Notes under the pieces: generated by a model
What the model was told of the DNA's origin: nothing
The model's database searches: none
The model's input: the letters and a program-made list of their open reading frames with translations, nothing else
Source: SFEB01 sp964612455
GTDB taxonomy: Bacteria; Bacillota; Clostridia; Christensenellales; CAG-314
NCBI GenBank assembly: GCA_964612455.1
Contig: CAZTCB010000004.1
Span: forward strand, 3,637-67,636
Direction: 5' to 3'
Length of the DNA: 64,000 nucleotides
Position numbers and translations under genes: made by a program
Shown here: piece by piece, positions 59,842-64,000 of the stretch
Position numbering within the stretch: the first letter of the stretch is position 1
Layout of the letters: every line of letters starts with the position of its first letter

Positions 59842-60825
59842 TTATAGCGTTATTCCGTCCGCGATTTTATTGTAGACGAGCTTTTCAAACGCAACCCGCT
59901 CGTTCAGTTCGCCTGCGTTTGACATTATATCCTGCAATCTGACGAAGCTTTCCTCGGTCATCGAGGGGGTTGTTTTCCATGAGTCTGCCGCGCGATAGTT
60001 TCCTATTGCGTTTGCAAGGTCGTTTAGCTCCGTCCCTGTAAAAAAGTCCGTCAGTTTTTCGGCTACAGTCAAATTGTCGTTGCTGAGTAGCCAAAGCGTT
60101 GCTTCGTGTATGCTTTTTAAAAACGAGTCGAGTTTCTTTTCGTTTTTTGATATATAACTCTGCGTGGCGGCAAAACAGGTGTACGGGACTTCGCCGCCTT
60201 CCTGACCTATACTTGCCACGATATATCCGGAGCCTTGTTTTTCTATTTGCGTTGCCGTCGGTTCAAACAAGGTAACGTAGTCTCCCGTCCCGCTTGCAAA
60301 AGTAGGGGCGAGCATATTAAACTGTACGCTGTAGTCCATCGTTATATTTTGTCCGTCGACGTATCCGTGTCGGTTGAGAATATATTGCAGCGTCATTGCG
60401 GGCATGCCTCCTCGTCGTCCCATTATTATCGTTTTGTCCTCGAGTCCCGACCAATCGAAGTCGGATTGAAAGTTTCTGCCAACCAAAAAAGCTCCGTCCC
60501 GCTTGGTTAATTGACCGAAAACCATCGGATAATCCTGCTTGCCTTGTTGATAGACGTATATAGTCGTCTCCGGTCCGCACAAAGCGACGTCGGCGTTTCC
60601 CGATAGCAAGGCGGTCATACTTGCATCGCTGCCGCCTCCGTTGGTGAGTTCTATCTTGATTCCGTATTTTTCAAACAGTCCGAGAGAATCGGCGAGATAA
60701 AACGGTGCGTAAAAAAGAGAGTGAGTTACTTCGTTTACCCTTATCGTGTTCTCGGTATTATTGCATCCGACGAGCGGCAGTAACGTAAAGATAAACACGA
60801 CGATAAAAATCAATATTTTTTTCAT
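59842..60825 (-). CDS. ABC transporter substrate-binding lipoprotein, NitT/TauT (SsuA/ThiY-like) type
   Basis: 327 residues from the ATG at 60825, which has GGAGG at good distance; the upstream extension of the open frame is not used. The signal peptide ends with LPLVGC and lipidated C21. The domain starts with VNEVTHSLFYAPFYLADSLGLFEKYGI (in pieces), the family's 'f-pl--A---G-f-k-gl', then GSDASMTALLSGNADVALCGPE, which is the ligand-loop region typical of SsuA/TauA/ThiY-like proteins, and IMGRRGGMPAMTLQYIL, where the GG-P motif binds an anionic group in relatives. The ligand is not evident. It is the first gene of the importer operon. Confidence 0.9.
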   Translation of the reverse strand: MKKILIFIVVFIFTLLPLVGCNNTENTIRVNEVTHSLFYAPFYLADSLGLFEKYGIKIELTNGGGSDASMTALLSGNADVALCGPETTIYVYQQGKQDYPMVFGQLTKRDGAFLVGRNFQSDFDWSGLEDKTIIMGRRGGMPAMTLQYILNRHGYVDGQNITMDYSVQFNMLAPTFASGTGDYVTLFEPTATQIEKQGSGYIVASIGQEGGEVPYTCFAATQSYISKNEKKLDSFLKSIHEATLWLLSNDNLTVAEKLTDFFTGTELNDLANAIGNYRAADSWKTTPSMTEESFVRLQDIMSNAGELNERVAFEKLVYNKIADGITL

Positions 60826-60850
60826 AAAACCTCCGTTTGTAGTGCAATAC

Positions 60851-60880
60851 ACAATATTCCTTTGCTAAAATAAGTGTTAA
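60851..60880 (-). promoter_or_regulatory. Possible promoter of the ABC importer operon
   Basis: On the minus strand TTAACA (60880-60875), an 18-base spacer and TATTGT (60856-60851), placed next to the divergent valS promoter. Both boxes are only moderate matches, and the leader would be very short (about 20 bases). Confidence 0.4.
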
Positions 60881-60883
60881 CGT

Positions 60884-60912
60884 TTGCCAAATTAAGAAAA
60901 ACTTGTTATAAT
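60884..60912 (+). promoter_or_regulatory. Sigma-A-type promoter of valS
   Basis: TTGCCA (60884-60889), a 17-base spacer and TATAAT (60907-60912). The leader to the valS ATG at 60945 is only about 26 bases, so there is no room for the T-box riboswitch that often controls valS in Firmicutes. AAGGA lies 9 bases before the ATG. Confidence 0.8.
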
Positions 60913-60944
60913 ACAAGTCAAATGATTTTAAGGAATAAACAGCA

Positions 60945-63566
60945 ATGATGGAAAAAAATTACGAACCGTTGCAATTTGAAAGCAAAATTTATCAATGGTG
61001 GGAAAAAGAGGGATACTTTACACCGCAAGTCAATCGAGAAAAAAAACCGTTTACCATTTTGATGCCGCCGCCAAATATCACGGGGCAATTGCATATGGGA
61101 CATGCCCTCGACAACGCCGTTCAGGACTGCCTTATTCGTTTTAAACGTATGCAGGGTTACGAGGCTCTGTGGTTGCCCGGTACCGACCACGCAAGTATAG
61201 CGACAGAGGTCAAGGTAGCTGAAAAATTGGCGGAAGAAGGTATTGACAAACGCGTTTTGGGCAGAGAAGGTTTTTTAAAAGCCGCATGGGCATGGAAAGA
61301 GAAATACAACGACCGCATACTCACTCAGCTAAGACGACTGGGCGTCAGTTGCGACTGGTCTCGTCTTGCTTTTACTATGGACGACAATCTGTCTGCCGCG
61401 GTAAGGCATGTTTTTGTCACTATGTACAAAGAGGGGCTGATTTATCAGGGCAATCGCATTACCAATTGGTGTCCGACTTGTCGTACCGCCATTTCGGATG
61501 CGGAAGTGGACTTTGAGGAGCAACCGAGCAATCTGTGGTATTTTAAGTATTACACCACGGATAAAAGTCAGAGCCTTACGTTTGCCACCACGCGTCCCGA
61601 AACGATGTTCGGAGATACTGCCGTGGCTGTCAATCCCGACGATAGCCGCTACAAGGATATGATAGGCAAAAAGCTGATTTTGCCGTTTGTGGGCAGAGAA
61701 ATACCGATTATTGCGGATAAATACGTCGAAAAGGATTTCGGTACGGGAGTGGTAAAAATAACGCCCGCACACGATCCCAACGACTTTGAAGTCGGCTTAC
61801 GTCACGATTTGCCGGTGATTACAGTAATGGATGCCGACGGAAAGATGAACGAGCTTGCCGGTGAGGATTTTGTAGGTCTGACTGCAAAAGAAGCAAGAAA
61901 AAAAGTCGTCGAAAAAATGCAAGACCTCGGTCAACTCGTAAAAATAGAACCGTACAAACACAACGTCGGACAGTGCTATCGCTGCAAAACGACGATAGAA
62001 CCGCTGGTAACCAAACAGTGGTTTGTTAAAATGGAGCCGCTTGCAAAGCCTGCCATAGACGCGGTAAAAAAGGGTAAGACAAAGTTTGTTCCCAAACGTT
62101 TTGAAAAAATATACTTCAATTGGATGGAAAACATCAAAGATTGGTGCATTTCCCGTCAATTGTGGTGGGGACATCGTATACCGGTTTGGTATTGCGACGA
62201 TTGCGGAGAGGTTATTTGCGAGGAAGAAACCCCGCATGTTTGCCCAAAATGTAACAGTACTCGCCTGCATCAGGACGAGGACGTACTGGATACTTGGTTT
62301 TCCAGTGCCTTGTGGCCTTTTTCGACTTTAGGCTATCCCGCAAAAACCGACGATTTGGATTACTTTTTCCCGACGAGCGTGCTCGTTACGGCATACGACA
62401 TCATTTTCTTCTGGGTTGCGAGGATGATTTTTTCGTCGGTAAAAAATATGGGAGAAGTCCCGTTTGCCGACGTCTTGATACACGGTATCGTTCGCGACGA
62501 GCAGGGTAGAAAGATGAGTAAATCTCTCGGCAACGGAGTGGACCCGTTGGATGTCATTGACAAGGTCGGCGCGGATACTTTGAGGTTTAGTTTGTTAAAC
62601 GGCGTTGCGTCCGGCGGAGATATAAGGTATTCGGACGCCAAGGTTATCGCCAATCGCAACTTTATGAACAAGTTGTGGAATGCCAGCCGTTTCGTGCTCA
62701 TGAACGTAGAGGGTAAGAGGATTTTACCTATTGATGAGTGTAAACTCGGTCTTGCCGACAAATGGATATTGAGTAAACTCAACGATTGTATCAGAGAAGT
62801 TACCAAAAATCTCGAAAAGTACGAACTCGGTAACGCTTGTGCGGCATTGTATTCTTTTGTTTGGAGTGAATTTTGCGACTGGTACATCGAGTTTTCAAAA
62901 CCGATGCTGACGGCTGGTACCGAAATTCAAAAAGAAAGTGCGGTAGGGGTGCTCGTTTACGTCCTCGACAAGATTTTAAAACTCATGCATCCTATCACTC
63001 CGTTTATTACGGAAGAAATCTATCAAGCTTTACCGATTCATGAGAAAACGATAATGACTCAGCCTTTCCCGACGGTTGCTAAAAAATTTGCCTATCGCAA
63101 AGAACGCAAACTCATCGACGGCGTTAAAGAACTCGTTACCAAACTAAGAAACGCTCGCGCCGAGATGAACGTCGCCCCGTCAAAAACGATACGTTTGTTT
63201 ATAAAGAGGGGAGAGGGTTTTGCCGACGTGCAAAAAGCAGAGGCGTATATAGCGAAACTCGTAAATGCCAACGTTACTTTCGTGGATACATTTACAGATG
63301 ACAAACAGGTAGTCAGCGTCGTGACGACGGTTGCGGAGGCTCAGATACCTATGGGCGATCTTGTTGACTTTGAGAAGGAAAAAGAGCGTATTAAAAAAGA
63401 AATTGCGTCGGCAGATCAAGAGATAGCTCGTGCCGAAGGTAAACTGAACAATCAAGGTTTCGTTGCAAAAGCTCCCGCTCAACTAATAGAAGCCGAAAAA
63501 GCAAAACTTGCAAATTATCGCGAAGTAAAAGCCAAATTGACGCAACGCTTGCAAGAGCTTGGTTAA
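60945..63566 (+). CDS. valS: Valyl-tRNA synthetase
   Basis: Class Ia aminoacyl-tRNA synthetase. 873 residues (family about 880). Signature HMGH at 50-53 in PPPNITGQLHMGHAL, the editing (CP1) domain with TTRPETMFGDTAVAV, the zinc-like element C-x2-C / C-x2-C (CDDCGEVICEEE and CPKC), and KMSKSLGN (523-530) are present. The anticodon-binding domain and a C-terminal coiled coil (last 65 residues, ending KAKLANYREVKAKLTQRLQ) complete the enzyme. Two tandem ATGs begin the frame; the first is at 60945. It has its own short-leader promoter and a strong terminator. Confidence 0.97.
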   Translation: MMEKNYEPLQFESKIYQWWEKEGYFTPQVNREKKPFTILMPPPNITGQLHMGHALDNAVQDCLIRFKRMQGYEALWLPGTDHASIATEVKVAEKLAEEGIDKRVLGREGFLKAAWAWKEKYNDRILTQLRRLGVSCDWSRLAFTMDDNLSAAVRHVFVTMYKEGLIYQGNRITNWCPTCRTAISDAEVDFEEQPSNLWYFKYYTTDKSQSLTFATTRPETMFGDTAVAVNPDDSRYKDMIGKKLILPFVGREIPIIADKYVEKDFGTGVVKITPAHDPNDFEVGLRHDLPVITVMDADGKMNELAGEDFVGLTAKEARKKVVEKMQDLGQLVKIEPYKHNVGQCYRCKTTIEPLVTKQWFVKMEPLAKPAIDAVKKGKTKFVPKRFEKIYFNWMENIKDWCISRQLWWGHRIPVWYCDDCGEVICEEETPHVCPKCNSTRLHQDEDVLDTWFSSALWPFSTLGYPAKTDDLDYFFPTSVLVTAYDIIFFWVARMIFSSVKNMGEVPFADVLIHGIVRDEQGRKMSKSLGNGVDPLDVIDKVGADTLRFSLLNGVASGGDIRYSDAKVIANRNFMNKLWNASRFVLMNVEGKRILPIDECKLGLADKWILSKLNDCIREVTKNLEKYELGNACAALYSFVWSEFCDWYIEFSKPMLTAGTEIQKESAVGVLVYVLDKILKLMHPITPFITEEIYQALPIHEKTIMTQPFPTVAKKFAYRKERKLIDGVKELVTKLRNARAEMNVAPSKTIRLFIKRGEGFADVQKAEAYIAKLVNANVTFVDTFTDDKQVVSVVTTVAEAQIPMGDLVDFEKEKERIKKEIASADQEIARAEGKLNNQGFVAKAPAQLIEAEKAKLANYREVKAKLTQRLQELG

Positions 63567-63605
63567 AACTAAATAAGTATAAAGTAAACGCCCGTATGGC
63601 AATCG

Positions 63606-63646
63606 AAACGCACCCCAAAGTCAGACACTTTGGGGTGCGTTTATAT
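63606..63646 (+). terminator. Intrinsic terminator of valS
   Basis: AAACGCACCCCAAAG (63606-63620) and CTTTGGGGTGCGTTT (63628-63642) form a perfect 15-bp stem with loop TCAGACA; ATATCT follows, so the U-run is short but the stem is very stable. Confidence 0.85.
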
Positions 63647-63723
63647 CTCGGCTTCGGTTTTTTTAGGTGGTTTCAGACTATTTCAGTTTAACGATTAAGC
63701 CGAAATAATCTCTTGTAAAAAAT

Positions 63724-63756
63724 AAGCCGAAACTCCCAAGGGAGACCTCTCGGCTT
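63724..63756 (+). other. Two-level hairpin of unknown function
   Basis: AAGCCGA (63724-63730) pairs with TCGGCTT (63750-63756), and inside it CTCCC (63733-63737) pairs with GGGAG (63740-63744). A second AAGCCGAAA copy stands about 20 bases to the left. No U-run follows. Confidence 0.45.
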
Positions 63757-63764
63757 GCCTGAAA

Positions 63765-63802
63765 AGAAAAAACGAACTTTGATTTCTCAAGGTTCGTTTT
63801 AT
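63765..63802 (-). terminator. Terminator-like hairpin, mainly minus strand
   Basis: AACGAACTTTGA (63771-63782) pairs with TCAAGGTTCGTT (63787-63798), one G-T pair, loop TTTC. On the minus strand six T residues follow; on the plus strand only four. It would end a minus-strand RNA coming from the right. Confidence 0.65.
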
Positions 63803-63809
63803 TCCTGTT

Positions 63810-63830
63810 TGGTGGAGATAATGGGATTCG
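63810..63830 (-). other. tRNA 3'-end-like fragment (possible att core remnant)
   Basis: On the minus strand, CGAATCCCATTATCTCCACCA (positions 63830-63810) matches a tRNA 3' part: second half of the T-loop and stem, seven-base acceptor strand, discriminator A-like base and encoded CCA. The sequence before it (TTCCTTA) does not complete a T-arm, and no GGAGATA 5' acceptor partner lies within 100 bases upstream. Only the terminal 21 bases look tRNA-like. Confidence 0.4.
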
Positions 63831-63920
63831 TAAGGAAGTCGCAAAGCGGCTGACGGAATAGCGATTGTTACCGATAGGTCAATCGCGTCACCGGTGGGTG
63901 AGAATCCCGAGGGAAATAAA

Positions 63921-63949
63921 AAAACCTCAGTAGTACGTACTAAGGTTTT
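63921..63949 (-). terminator. Terminator-like hairpin at right edge
   Basis: AAACCT and AGGTTT, with AGTA/TACT inside and a short loop around GTACG; the minus strand continues into TTTTTTTATTT. It follows the second TTGGTGGAG segment, read leftward. Confidence 0.6.
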
Positions 63950-64000
63950 TGGTGGAGTGGTGATGTTAGCGGTCGCACACTTTTAATATTGTTTTCTATT

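Larger units (their letters stand above)
63650..64000. other. Non-coding tail rich in hairpins, with no supported gene
   Basis: These 350 bases have no frame with a start, ribosome-binding site and reasonable length. They contain three separate hairpins and two TTGGTGGAG segments, each placed just right of a hairpin that, read on the minus strand, looks like a terminator following an RNA 3' end. This layout suggests the 3' ends of small RNA genes read leftward, or remnants of them, but I cannot fold a complete tRNA. Confidence 0.5.

Noticed and set aside
60912..60945. T-box riboswitch before valS
   Set aside because: The leader is about 26 bases, much too short.
63821..63853. Short plus-strand frame starting ATGGGATTCG
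   Set aside because: Only 10 codons and no Shine-Dalgarno site; overlaps the tRNA-like fragment.
63810..63900. Complete minus-strand tRNA gene
   Set aside because: Only the last 21 bases fit. No T-arm partner, anticodon arm or 5' acceptor strand could be found.
1..64000. CRISPR arrays, rRNA genes, IS elements, prophage
   Set aside because: No regularly spaced direct repeats, no rRNA segments, no transposase genes and no phage structural genes were found on reading both strands. The only mobile-element gene is the interrupted recombinase.

Overview
This window looks like chromosomal DNA of an uncultured, anaerobic, probably spore-forming member of the Clostridia (Bacillota). The grounds are the Rnf complex in C-D-G-E-A-B order, Firmicutes-type synteny blocks (yicC-gmk-rpoZ-coaBC-priA-def-fmt-rsmB-rlmN-rsgA-rpe and dnaG-rpoD-trmK), a 26-codon gene after rpe that looks like spoVM, strong purine-rich ribosome-binding sites and near-consensus sigma-A promoters with 17-base spacers. 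Base composition is moderate (mid-40s % GC by eye). Nothing in the sequence names a species. Almost all of it is densely packed core chromosome; I see no plasmid, prophage, CRISPR array, rRNA or complete tRNA gene.

Layout: 0-4 kb holds the end of a uridine kinase-like gene, a BaiN-type flavoprotein and the threonine-degradation pair tdh-kbl. 4-6.4 kb (minus) holds a small membrane protein and a membrane-anchored protein with 53-residue tandem repeats. 6.6-15.6 kb carries lepA-hemW, two unknown membrane proteins, pcrA and ligA. 15.7-27.7 kb is a GatA-like amidase gene followed by the long housekeeping run from yicC to rpe and spoVM. 27.8-29.5 kb has a nitroreductase and malic enzyme. 29.6-31.3 kb (minus) has a tyrosine recombinase interrupted by one in-frame stop, and ttcA. 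31.4-37.7 kb is a ComEC-like MBL-fold protein gene running directly into a compact aromatic operon: aroC-aroB fusion, aroA-aroE fusion, aroQ, aroK. 37.8-40.8 kb (minus) is a 996-residue surface protein. 40.9-47 kb has a half-size TSUP transporter pair and the rnf operon. 47-51.2 kb has ppx/gppA, maf, a divergent MreB-like gene and a DUF4349 lipoprotein. 51.3-58.1 kb is dnaG-rpoD-trmK, a zinc-ribbon protein, a membrane protein and a TPR protein. 58.2-60.8 kb (minus) is a NitT/TauT-type ABC importer. 60.9-63.6 kb is valS, and the last 430 bases are non-coding and rich in hairpins.

How it works together: Rnf couples ferredoxin oxidation by NAD to an ion gradient, which fits fermentative energy metabolism with malic enzyme and threonine cleavage to glycine and acetyl-CoA. 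The aro operon covers every step from DAHP to chorismate in four overlapping reading frames. Fused catalytic domains, a divergent chorismate synthase domain and a shikimate kinase with an altered P-loop make it the most unusual locus here. Other points worth a second look are the spoVM candidate, two genes that look leaderless, the nonsense-interrupted integrase, and several familiar gene blocks that lack members usually present (gatB/gatC, stp/prkC, mreC/mreD, nif3).
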